DNA from: JAGSPQ01 sp038206395
Lineage (GTDB): Bacteria > Myxococcota > Myxococcia > Myxococcales > Myxococcaceae
Length of the DNA stretch: 64,000 nucleotides
Assembly (NCBI GenBank): GCA_038206395.1
Contig: JBBRAX010000036.1
Coordinates: 13,219 to 77,218 of the forward strand
Direction of reading: 5' to 3'
The translations under genes and the position numbers were made by a program. The notes beneath the pieces were generated by a model. It was given only the letters and a program-made list of their open reading frames with translations, ran no database searches and was not told the origin of the DNA. Shown piece after piece: positions 16,954 to 24,467 of this stretch. Positions within the stretch are counted from its first letter, which is position 1, and every line of letters starts with the position of its first letter.

Positions 16954-18783
16954 ATGGCGAACAAGAGGTACCAGGCCCTGGGCCCCCTGCTGGCCGGTGA
17001 AGGCTCCCGCGCATTCATCGGGCTGGAAATTTCCAAAGACGGGCGCGCGGATCCTGTCGTGCTGGTCTGGGTCCCCGAAGGCACCGAGAAGGACGCCGCG
17101 CTGTTGTCGCGCATCCGGAAGGAAACCGAGCACGCCTCACAGCTCGACCACCCGAACATCGTGCGCGTGCATGGCTTTGCTGCGCTGGAAGAAGGTTTCG
17201 CCCGCGTCGTCGAGTTCGCCGACGGCGAGTCGCTGCGGAAGCTGCTCGACAACGCGCACAAGCTGCCTGCGCCGTTCGCCGCGAAGATCATCTGCGACGC
17301 CGCGCTGGGCGTTCACTACGCGCACATGGCGGGCAATGACGACGGCTCGCCGCTGGTGCATGGCGACGTCCGCCCCGAGACGCTCCTCCTCTCGTTCAAT
17401 GGGTCGGTGAAGGTGACGGGGTACGGGGCGCTGGCCTTTGCGCCGCGCGAGATTGGCGGTCAGCGGGTGAAGGGCCGACGCGTGCACACGGCGCCAGAGC
17501 AGATCATCGGAGGCCGCGAGGCGTACTCGATTCAGACGGACGTCTACCTGCTGGGCCTCGCGCTGTACGAGTGCCTGACGGGCGTGGTGCCCTTCGCCGA
17601 TCAAAACGACTTCTTCGATCAAGCGGTGCTGACGCTGCCGCTGACGCCGCCTCCGCCGGGCGAGGTGCCCGAGGCGCTCGAGAAGATTCTGCAGAAGGCC
17701 TGCGCGAAGAAGATGCCCGAACGCTTCGCCACGCCGCTGTTGCTGCGCGAAGAGATCGAGCGCGCGATGGGGCCGCTGCCGAGCAACGACGAGCTCGCCA
17801 CCTTCCTCAAGACCTACTTCCCCGACAGCGACAAGATCCGCGCGGCCCGCCGCCAGGCCATCGACGCCGGTGTCGCCGACTACGCGCGCAAGGTGTGGGC
17901 CGACAAGAAGATGGAGCCCGTCTTCACCCCCGCGGGCGGCACCCCGCTGCTGCCGCCGGTGAAGACGCCGATGGCCACCCCGGCGGTGACCATGGCGGCC
18001 GCGCCTGCTGCTCCGAAGCCCGTCGCGCCGCCGCCCCAGCGCCCGATGGCGATCGACACGTCGGTGTCATCGGGCTCGCTGTCCGCTGTCGAGCCGCCGC
18101 CGCGTTCGCGCACCTTCACCATCGCCGGCGTCGTCGCGGCCGTGGTGATCGGCGCGATCTATTTCGCGATCAACACTGCCAACACGCCGATTCAGAAGGC
18201 GAAGCCTCTCGAAGAGACGAAGCCTTCCACCATCGTCCCCGCGGTGGCTGAAGTGCCGATCGCGGTGTTCGACGCCGGCACGCCCGAGCCCGTGGTGGTC
18301 GACGCGGGCCTGCCCGAGCCGGTGGTCGTCGTCGCGCCGCCGCCCGCCGTCGTCGACGCGGGCCCCGTGGTGCCCGAGCTGGCGCTGGTAACGATCGACG
18401 TGGATCCGAACGTCGAGCTCACCGTCGACGGCAAGGTCGTCGGCCGCACCCCGTGGACGGGACGCATCGCCCCGGGCCGCAAGGTCTTCCAGATGATGAA
18501 CAAAGAGCTGGGGATCAAGACGGCGCGCGCGATCACGATCACCGCAGGCGAGAAGAACGACGAGAAGTTCAAGCTGAACCAGGGCTTCGTCACGCTCAGC
18601 GCCCCCGACGGCGCGCAGGTGTTCATCAACGAACGCCGCATCGGCTCGGCCCCCATTCGCGGAGAGATCCGCGTCTACGAAGGCTCGAACCGCATCACGG
18701 TGACCGTCGGCAAGGCGAGGTGGAATGAGCAGTTCAACCTCGCCGCAGGTCAGCGCATCAACTTCAACGTCCAGATGCAGTAG
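16954..18783 (+). CDS. Membrane-anchored pseudokinase with C-terminal PEGA domains
   Basis: 609 residues. Residues 1 to about 265 have the Ser/Thr protein kinase fold: LDHPNIVRVHG, the catalytic-loop equivalent LVHGDVRPET and APEQIIGG (APE). Key residues are missing: the ATP lysine of VAIK is replaced within VVLVWV, the catalytic loop has HGD for HRD and RPET for KPEN (metal-binding Asn lost), and DFG is GYG (156-158, Asp lost). A Pro/Ala linker leads to one membrane helix (about 388-405), a DAG-rich periplasmic linker, and two PEGA repeats (about 470-609; VELTVDGKVVGRTPW and GAQVFINERRIGSAP). It probably scaffolds rather than phosphorylates. Its last 20 bp overlap the convergent GspE-N gene. 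Confidence 0.88.
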   Translation: MANKRYQALGPLLAGEGSRAFIGLEISKDGRADPVVLVWVPEGTEKDAALLSRIRKETEHASQLDHPNIVRVHGFAALEEGFARVVEFADGESLRKLLDNAHKLPAPFAAKIICDAALGVHYAHMAGNDDGSPLVHGDVRPETLLLSFNGSVKVTGYGALAFAPREIGGQRVKGRRVHTAPEQIIGGREAYSIQTDVYLLGLALYECLTGVVPFADQNDFFDQAVLTLPLTPPPPGEVPEALEKILQKACAKKMPERFATPLLLREEIERAMGPLPSNDELATFLKTYFPDSDKIRAARRQAIDAGVADYARKVWADKKMEPVFTPAGGTPLLPPVKTPMATPAVTMAAAPAAPKPVAPPPQRPMAIDTSVSSGSLSAVEPPPRSRTFTIAGVVAAVVIGAIYFAINTANTPIQKAKPLEETKPSTIVPAVAEVPIAVFDAGTPEPVVVDAGLPEPVVVVAPPPAVVDAGPVVPELALVTIDVDPNVELTVDGKVVGRTPWTGRIAPGRKVFQMMNKELGIKTARAITITAGEKNDEKFKLNQGFVTLSAPDGAQVFINERRIGSAPIRGEIRVYEGSNRITVTVGKARWNEQFNLAAGQRINFNVQMQ

Positions 18784-19957
18784 CCACCGCCGCTTTGCGG
18801 CGCGCGATCAGCGTCTCGTAGCTGCGCGCCACGCTCTGCGAAAGAATCAGCAGCTCGCCGATGTCGGGCGGCGTGAGCTCGTCGGCGCCCTGGTCGACGT
18901 ACAGCACGTGCACCGGCTTCGCGCGCACGAGCAGCGGCATCATCACCGCAGTGGTGGGGAAGCCCCCGCCCAGCAGCTTGTAGAAGACGGCGGTGCCGGG
19001 GCCGCGCTTCATCGACCCGACGTAGTGCGAGCGCGAGTCGCGAACGAGGCGGAAGGAGCTCGGCTCTTTCAACGACACCCCGATGCGGCGCACCGCCTTC
19101 TCGCGAACGCCCTGCCCCGCGCCGTGCCAGCCGGTGAGCATGTCGCCGTGCACCGACAGCAGCAGCGCGCGGCGGAACTTGCTGACGGCGAACCGCAGAA
19201 TCGTGCGGGCGATGTCTTCACGATCGCCCGACTTCGAGAGCAGCGCCTGGGCCTCGGCGAAGTGCAGCGGCGTCAGCGGCGGCTCGGAGCTCGCCGTGGG
19301 CAGCGAGATCTTGCCGATCGGCTCGATGATGCGCGGTCGCGGGCCCGAAGGTCCCGGCTCGTCGACGACCTCGATCATCTCGAGCGTCTCTTCGTCCTCG
19401 TCGCTGGCGGCCTTCGCGTAGAGCTGGGCGAAGTCGTCTTCGTTGATCAGATCCTTCACTTCAGAAGGCGTCGGGCCTTCGGGCTTCACGCGTACCGACG
19501 GCCGAATCGAGTTGAGGTCGATTGGGCGCAACGGGCGAAACGCCTTGAAGTGCTTTCGCAGCAGCTGGTTGAGGCGGAACTCAGGCACGACGACGGGCAC
19601 CACGCGCTTGCCGACCTTGAAGCCGAGCTCGTCGATCGCAGTCAGCTGAGTCGGGTCGATCAACGCGACGGTGAGCCGGGTCGCGTCGATGCGCATCGGC
19701 ACGAGGTCGTGATCGTCGAGGAACTTCGCATCGGCCACCGCCAGCGCCTGCGGATCCGGGTTCATCTCACCCGAGGCGAACGCGATGTTGTGGCGTTTGC
19801 CCAACGTGCGGGCGAGATCCTTCTCGCCGAGAAATCCGAGCTCGACGAGGTTGGTGCCGAGGCGGCCACCGTGGACGACCTGCGCTTCGAGCGCCTCTTC
19901 GAGCTGTGAGGCCTCGACGAGCTTCTCTTCCAGCAGCATTTCGCCAAGGCGCGACAC
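18764..19957 (-). CDS. GspE N-terminal (MshEN) domain protein without ATPase
   Basis: 397 residues. Residues about 1-150 are a type II secretion GspE-N/MshEN domain with two 24-residue-type motifs starting RLGEMLLEE and RLGTNLVELGFL, the pattern that binds cyclic di-GMP in MshE. There is no Walker A or B, so it is not a secretion ATPase. A charged linker (about 170-230) leads to a C-terminal domain (about 245-390) that looks GAF-like (alpha/beta, ALLLSVHGDMLTGWHG, AVMMPLLVRAKPVHVLYV). The first motif has Lys in place of a conserved Gly. Likely a c-di-GMP-responsive regulator; its target is unknown. Convergent, 20-bp overlap with the pseudokinase gene. Confidence 0.82.
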   Translation of the reverse strand: MSRLGEMLLEEKLVEASQLEEALEAQVVHGGRLGTNLVELGFLGEKDLARTLGKRHNIAFASGEMNPDPQALAVADAKFLDDHDLVPMRIDATRLTVALIDPTQLTAIDELGFKVGKRVVPVVVPEFRLNQLLRKHFKAFRPLRPIDLNSIRPSVRVKPEGPTPSEVKDLINEDDFAQLYAKAASDEDEETLEMIEVVDEPGPSGPRPRIIEPIGKISLPTASSEPPLTPLHFAEAQALLSKSGDREDIARTILRFAVSKFRRALLLSVHGDMLTGWHGAGQGVREKAVRRIGVSLKEPSSFRLVRDSRSHYVGSMKRGPGTAVFYKLLGGGFPTTAVMMPLLVRAKPVHVLYVDQGADELTPPDIGELLILSQSVARSYETLIARRKAAVATASGR

Positions 19958-19976
19958 GGTGAGGAAAAAGCTTATC

Positions 19977-20357
19977 TCACAGCGGATCGTGCGGGTGGTG
20001 GCTGAAGGCGACGTGGTTCCCCGCGGGGTCGTCGACGTACACCGTCCACCGCGTCTCTTTCACGATCGGAATTTTCCGGTGGTTCAGGTCGGAGATCAGG
20101 GCTGCCCGTTCAGCCGCGTGGATCTTCAAAGCGATCATCGCGGGCCCGAATTCGCGGCCTTCTTCCACGGCGAGGAACCCACCTGCTGGGTCGGCGGTGC
20201 GGGTCAGGCTCAGCCAGACACTTCGCAGGCTGCCGTCTGGGTGAAGGTGCCGGGCGAGCTCCTTGAGGCCCAGGCCGTCGCGGTAGAAGGCCGTGACCGC
20301 TTCGACACCCGCCGCGTGCGCGTGGACAGCGAGGTGGTGGATGCCCAGTGATCGCAT
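19977..20357 (-). CDS. VOC-superfamily (glyoxalase/dioxygenase fold) protein
   Basis: 126 residues with two beta-alpha-beta-beta-beta modules: LGIHHLAVHAH at the start (first metal His), FYRDGLGLKEL, and VYVDDPAGNHVAFSHH at the end. Metal-ligand-like residues (His near the N-terminus, Glu or His in strands) are present, but the reaction cannot be assigned (glyoxalase, antibiotic-resistance thiol transferase and dioxygenase all fit). It lies 19 bp upstream of the GspE-N gene on the same strand and is divergent from the response regulator gene, whose ATG is 35 bp away. Confidence 0.85.
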   Translation of the reverse strand: MRSLGIHHLAVHAHAAGVEAVTAFYRDGLGLKELARHLHPDGSLRSVWLSLTRTADPAGGFLAVEEGREFGPAMIALKIHAAERAALISDLNHRKIPIVKETRWTVYVDDPAGNHVAFSHHPHDPL

Positions 20358-20392
20358 TGGGGCCGATGGTAGTGTCGGCGCGCGGAAACGCC

Positions 20393-21655
20393 ATGGCGAC
20401 GCTGCTGATCATCGAGGACAACTTCGAGCTCGCCACCCTGCTGCAGGCGGCCGCCGAGGCGCGCGGGCACGTCGCCAAAGCGGTGCACACCGGCCGGGCC
20501 GCGGTCGACGCCGTCGAGAAGCAGAAGCCCGACCTCGCCATCTGCGACTTGATGCTGCCCGACCTCGAGGGCGACGCGCTGCTGGGCGAGCTGCGCACCC
20601 TGAAGATCCCCACCATCGTGATGAGCGGCGTCTACCGCGGCGACAAGTACGCCCGGGCCGTTCGCGAGCTGCACGGGGTGATCGCTTTCTTCGAGAAGCC
20701 GTTTCCGCTCAACGACCTGCTGCTGTGCGTCGAGGCGATCTGCGGGCCAGCTCCCGTGATTCCGTTCGAGCCGCCGCAGGAAGAAGAGCTGACGGGCGAC
20801 GTGGTGGTGGTCGAGCCACCCGCACACGAACCGAAAGGCCTGCTGCCGCTGGAAGAGTGGGAAAAGATCTGGCGCAAGGGCACCACGCCCGCGGTGAAGC
20901 CCGCCGCCAAACGCACCCTGCCCCGCGCCGGCTCACTGAAGGACACGTCGGTGCCGCGGCTGTTGAACGCCTTCTTCCAGGGCCAGCACAGTGGCGAGCT
21001 GGTGGTGCACCGCGCACCCGCGATCAAGGTGGTGAGCTTCGAGGCGGGCCAGCCGGTGTACGCGGCCAGCAACCTCGCCCACGAACGCTTCGCCCGCTTC
21101 GTCGCGCGCAAGGGCTTGCTGCCACCCGGTGACCTCGACGCGGTGGCGCAGCTGGCGCGCGAAGAAGGCCTTCGCACCGGCATCGCGATGGTGCGCCTGG
21201 GGGTGCTCACCGAGGCCCAACGCATCGAGCTGCTCGAGCAGCAGATTCGCGAGATCATCTGGTCGACCTTCACGTGGGCCGACGGCGAGTACAGCTTCAC
21301 CCGAGGCAAGGCGCTCAAGGCCGACGTCGCCCGCCTGCAGGTCTTCCCCGGTCAGCTGATCCTCGAAGGTTGCCTGCGCGAGTTCCTGGTCGCCCTGCGC
21401 ACCCGACTGCCCGGCAAGCGCGTGCTGTCTCCCGTCGCCGACCCACCCTACGCGCTCGAGCGCTTCCGCTTCACCAACGAGCAGGCGCAGCTGATCGCTT
21501 TTGCCGACGGGACGAAGAGCGTCGAAGACCTGAAGTCGCTCACCGATTTGAGTGAGCGCGACGCGTTGGCGGTGCTCTTCGCGCTCGAGCAGCTCGGCTT
21601 TCTCGAAGAGCGCAAAGAGTCGACGCGCTCCAAACGCGTCAGCTTTGGGTTCTAG
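20393..21655 (+). CDS. Response regulator with DUF4388 (PATAN) domain
   Basis: 420 residues. An N-terminal receiver domain (1 to about 120) has the phospho-acceptor Asp52 in ICDLMLPDL, the acidic pocket IIEDN and the switch Lys in FFEKPFP. After a Pro/Glu-rich linker comes DUF4388 (about 180-290; LKDTSVPRLLNAFFQG, GELVV, VVSFEAGQPVYA), then a helical/winged C-terminus. No DNA-binding domain is obvious, so output is probably by protein contact, as in other myxobacterial PATAN regulators. A GTG start 15 codons upstream is open, but the ATG at 20393 begins the receiver strand directly. No histidine kinase is adjacent (orphan). Confidence 0.88.
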   Translation: MATLLIIEDNFELATLLQAAAEARGHVAKAVHTGRAAVDAVEKQKPDLAICDLMLPDLEGDALLGELRTLKIPTIVMSGVYRGDKYARAVRELHGVIAFFEKPFPLNDLLLCVEAICGPAPVIPFEPPQEEELTGDVVVVEPPAHEPKGLLPLEEWEKIWRKGTTPAVKPAAKRTLPRAGSLKDTSVPRLLNAFFQGQHSGELVVHRAPAIKVVSFEAGQPVYAASNLAHERFARFVARKGLLPPGDLDAVAQLAREEGLRTGIAMVRLGVLTEAQRIELLEQQIREIIWSTFTWADGEYSFTRGKALKADVARLQVFPGQLILEGCLREFLVALRTRLPGKRVLSPVADPPYALERFRFTNEQAQLIAFADGTKSVEDLKSLTDLSERDALAVLFALEQLGFLEERKESTRSKRVSFGF

Positions 21656-21828
21656 CCTTCAACTTTGTTCGCCTTATATTTCAGCATGTTACCCGTGCAA
21701 TTCAAATAATTTGACGGGTGGCGGTGGAATTCGTCGCGAGAAACGCATACATCGTATCCCAACCAGCCTGCGGGCTGGGTGCCGCCCCAAATTTTTTGTC
21801 GGCGGTTTAACGAAAGAGCAAAGAGTAA
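21656..21828 (+). promoter_or_regulatory. Long AT-rich leader of the cold-shock gene
   Basis: 173 bp of non-coding DNA, clearly poorer in G+C than its surroundings. It contains an inverted repeat CCAGCC/GGCTGG (21763-21768 with 21773-21778) and a second potential stem CCGCC/GGCGG (21782-21786 with 21801-21805) around an A/T-rich loop, then a purine-rich ribosome site AAAGAG just before the ATG. Long structured leaders are characteristic of cspA-type mRNAs, where they act as RNA thermometers; that function here is inferred. A precise promoter could not be fixed. Confidence 0.45.
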
Positions 21829-22035
21829 ATGGCTACTGGTACTGTGAAGTGGTTCAACGATGCGAAGGGCTTTGGTTTCATCTCGCAGGAAGGCGGCGGT
21901 GAGGACGTGTTCTGCCACCACACTGCGATTCAGGCGGATGGATTCCGCACCCTGGCCGAAGGCCAGAAGGTGGAGTTCGACGTCAACAAGGGCCCCAAGG
22001 GCCTCCAGGCGGCGAACGTCCGTCCGGTGAGCTGA
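21829..22035 (+). CDS. Cold-shock domain protein (CspA family)
   Basis: 68 residues, the full single OB-fold cold-shock domain, with RNP1 KGFGFIS and RNP2 VFCHHTAI (usual form VFVHFSAI). It binds single-stranded RNA/DNA and acts as an RNA chaperone. Length is standard. The long AT-rich leader and the strong downstream terminator make it a single-gene transcript. Cold induction is likely but not shown. Confidence 0.95.
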   Translation: MATGTVKWFNDAKGFGFISQEGGGEDVFCHHTAIQADGFRTLAEGQKVEFDVNKGPKGLQAANVRPVS

Positions 22036-22060
22036 AGTTTAACCACTTCTCTCTGTAAAG

Positions 22061-22099
22061 CGGCTCGCTCCTCTTCAAAGGAGCGGGCCGTTTCCTTTT
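22061..22099 (+). terminator. Intrinsic terminator of the cold-shock gene
   Basis: A 12-bp stem (22061-22072 with 22079-22090, one G-U pair), a 6-nt loop, then TTTCCTTTT. Confidence 0.88.
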
Positions 22100-22105
22100 C
22101 CTGGG

Positions 22106-22250
22106 GCCGGGTTGACGGGCCGTCGACTCACCTGCGTGCCCCATGCGGGGCCCGCAAAGCGGTTCGCCTCATGCGGCCGGGTTGATGGGCCGTCGACTCA
22201 CCTGCGTGCCCCATGCGGGGCCCGCAAAGCGGTTCGCCTCATGCGGCCGG
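22106..22250. repeat. Tandem duplication of a 70-bp palindrome-bearing repeat
   Basis: Two copies of an exactly 70-bp unit (22106-22175 and 22176-22245) plus five bases of a third. They differ at only one position (C at 22116, T at 22186). Each contains GCCCC-ATGC-GGGGC, related to the palindrome at 13566. The block begins just after the cold-shock terminator and stops 1 bp before the stop codon of the convergent desaturase gene. Confidence 0.85.
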
Positions 22251-22251
22251 C

Positions 22252-23328
22252 TCAGGGCTGGCCGAGCTCGCGCATCCACCGGGCGTGCGAGGCGATCGCG
22301 CCGACGGTGGAGGTGTTGATCGTGTAGGGAATGCCCTGCTCCGCGCAAAGGCGCTGAACGATGGGGGCGATCTCGGGCAGGCGGTACGAGCAGGTGCGCG
22401 GGAAGAGGTGGTGCTCGATCTGGTAGTTGAGGCCGCCGACGTACCAGGTGATGAGAGGGTTCCCGAGGCCGAAGTTCGCCGAGGTGACGACCTGGTGCAC
22501 CGACCATTCCATCTTGGCGTCGGTGCCGAGGTCGAGCTTCGGAAACTGGGTGCCTTCGACGCAGTGGGCGAGCTGGAAGGTGACCGCGAGCGTGAGGCTC
22601 AGCGTCACCGACCAGACCACGTAGCAGAGCACCACTTCCCAGACAGGCAGGAAGAAGGCCGGGATGACGAAGGCCCACGTGTAGAAAAGCAGCTTGCCTG
22701 CGACGAGCTTGGTCAGCGTCCACCCTTTCGGGAAGGGGAAGCACTGGTTACCCACCCGGCCCTTCAGGAGGTTCAGGTAGTCGTCGTAGAAGTGCCACTT
22801 CACCGCAAGAAACGAATAGAGGCCCCAGATGTAGAGGTGCTGGAAGCGGTGCCCCACCCGGCGCTCCTGCTCGGGCGACATGCGCGCCAGCGGGCGGAGG
22901 TCGATGTCCGAGTCGAGGCCGGTGATGTTCGGGTTGGCGTGGTGCGCGACGTTATGCTTCCAGTGCCAGATGTAAGAGCTGCCGCCGAGCAGATCGAGCG
23001 TGAAGGCCATTGCCTGGTTCACCCACTTCGACTTCGAGTACGCGGTGTGGCCGCCGTCGTGCTGGACGCTGAAGCCGATGCCCGCCATCGCGAGGCCCAG
23101 CGAGATGCACGCCAGCGCCGACTGCCACCAGTTCGACGCGACAAAGACCATCAGCACCCACGACCCGACCCACCACGAGAGGATCACTGCCGTCTTCAGG
23201 AACATGCCCGGCGGCGTCACGTTCGCCGGGCGGCCAGAGGCAGCAAAATACGCATCGACCCGCTTGCGGAGCTCATTGAAGAAGGGTCCGTGCGGCAGGT
23301 AGCGCGAGGTCGGGTTGGTCGAAATCAC
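22252..23328 (-). CDS. Membrane fatty-acid (acyl-CoA/acyl-lipid) desaturase
   Basis: About 358 residues. The three histidine boxes of the di-iron membrane desaturases are present in order: HDGGH, HNVAHH and QIEHH. The Gln in the last box is typical of front-end/acyl-lipid enzymes. Four hydrophobic segments lie around them (AVILSWWVGSWVLMVFVAS, GLAMAGIGFSV, and a pair at about 215-255). It introduces a double bond into membrane fatty acids. No ATG is well placed; I use the GTG at 23328 (protein begins ISTNPTSRY after Met), and TTG starts a little upstream remain possible. No fused cytochrome b5 domain, so it needs an external electron donor. Confidence 0.85.
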   Translation of the reverse strand: MISTNPTSRYLPHGPFFNELRKRVDAYFAASGRPANVTPPGMFLKTAVILSWWVGSWVLMVFVASNWWQSALACISLGLAMAGIGFSVQHDGGHTAYSKSKWVNQAMAFTLDLLGGSSYIWHWKHNVAHHANPNITGLDSDIDLRPLARMSPEQERRVGHRFQHLYIWGLYSFLAVKWHFYDDYLNLLKGRVGNQCFPFPKGWTLTKLVAGKLLFYTWAFVIPAFFLPVWEVVLCYVVWSVTLSLTLAVTFQLAHCVEGTQFPKLDLGTDAKMEWSVHQVVTSANFGLGNPLITWYVGGLNYQIEHHLFPRTCSYRLPEIAPIVQRLCAEQGIPYTINTSTVGAIASHARWMRELGQP

Positions 23329-23384
23329 TTCGGCGGGGTGTACCCCAGAAGCCGGGCCGTGCCGAGGGGCGTCGGACAGCGTTG

Positions 23385-24467
23385 TTACAAGGCAGTGATG
23401 GCGAAGAGCGTCGTCACCTCCTTCGACCGCGCCGCATGCAGTGGATCTTCCGAGTCTTTCGCCTTCGGGTGACGGGCCGGTGTCGACTTCGACCACTTCA
23501 CGGCCAGCCCCGCCTCGCGGATGCGCGCCTGCAGGGCGCCGGGCTCGCGAAGCCCCAGGAGCTCGGCGAGGTTCGACATCAGCAGCCACCCTTCCCCGCC
23601 TTTCTCCAGATGCGCCGCGAGGCCGCCCAGGAAGCCGTTGAGGAAAGCGCTGTCTTGATCGAACACGGCGCGGTCGAGGCGGTTCTTCGGCGGCTCGGGG
23701 ATCCACGGCGGGTTGCTGATGATCAGGTCAGCTTTGCCTTCGGGGAACAGGCTCTGCTCGACCGCCTCGAAGCGCGCGCCATAGCCAAGGGACTTCGCGT
23801 TCTCGCGCGCGGAGGCGATGCAGCGCGGGTCGAGGTCGGTGCCGATGGCGTGGGCGGCTCCCCTTTCGAGCAGCAGAAAGGCGAGCACGCCGGTGCCGGT
23901 GCCGAGGTCGAACACCCGCTTGCCCGTCACGTCGGGCGCGTCGCGAACGAGGTCCAGGTATTCGGATCGCGTCGGCAGAAAAACGCCGTAGTGCGGGTGC
24001 AGCTTCTTCGGCAGGCCCTTCACCTCGAGCCCTTTGCGCTGCCATTCAGCGGCGCCGAGCATCCCGATCAACGCCTTCAGCGGCACCAGCGTCGAACCTC
24101 TCACCGGCCCCCACAGCGCGAGGCACGCGGCGGCCACGTCAGGCGCATTCTTCAAACCCGGCAACGCGTACTTCGCGTCGAGCTTCACCACGATGCGCGA
24201 CAGGGTCTCGTGCTCGCGCAGGCGCGCCGCTCTCTCGGCCCGAAAGGACTCGAGCGGCGAGGGCGAGTCGGGCTTGCGGCCACCGTCGAGCCGCCGCCCC
24301 ATCGCCTGCAGCAGCTGCTTCGCGTTTCGAAAATCACCTTCGTACAAAAGGTGCTCGTACTTCACCCGCTTCAGCGCCGCGGGCGCGTTGAGCCGGTCGC
24401 CCGCCAGCCCAAGCTTCGCAGGCCGGGGGGCGTCGCTTTCCGATCGCCAGACGTCGTCGTCGTTCAA
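23385..24467 (-). CDS. Class I SAM-dependent methyltransferase (PrmC/RlmG-like)
   Basis: 360 residues. An N-terminal accessory domain of about 170 residues is followed by a Rossmann methyltransferase domain with motif I FDLGTGTGVLAF, an acidic loop GTDLDPRC and the catalytic NPPW (IISNPPWIPEP). NPPY/W is typical of enzymes methylating amide or exocyclic nitrogens (release-factor Gln, rRNA guanine or adenine). The start is TTG at 24467, overlapping the protease stop as TTGA, so it is translationally coupled to that gene despite having an unrelated role. The substrate cannot be decided. Confidence 0.82.
   Translation of the reverse strand: MNDDDVWRSESDAPRPAKLGLAGDRLNAPAALKRVKYEHLLYEGDFRNAKQLLQAMGRRLDGGRKPDSPSPLESFRAERAARLREHETLSRIVVKLDAKYALPGLKNAPDVAAACLALWGPVRGSTLVPLKALIGMLGAAEWQRKGLEVKGLPKKLHPHYGVFLPTRSEYLDLVRDAPDVTGKRVFDLGTGTGVLAFLLLERGAAHAIGTDLDPRCIASARENAKSLGYGARFEAVEQSLFPEGKADLIISNPPWIPEPPKNRLDRAVFDQDSAFLNGFLGGLAAHLEKGGEGWLLMSNLAELLGLREPGALQARIREAGLAVKWSKSTPARHPKAKDSEDPLHAARSKEVTTLFAITAL

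Noticed and set aside
22106..22250. Possible CRISPR array
   Set aside because: Only two directly abutting 70-bp units without unique spacers and no cas genes; a tandem duplication instead.
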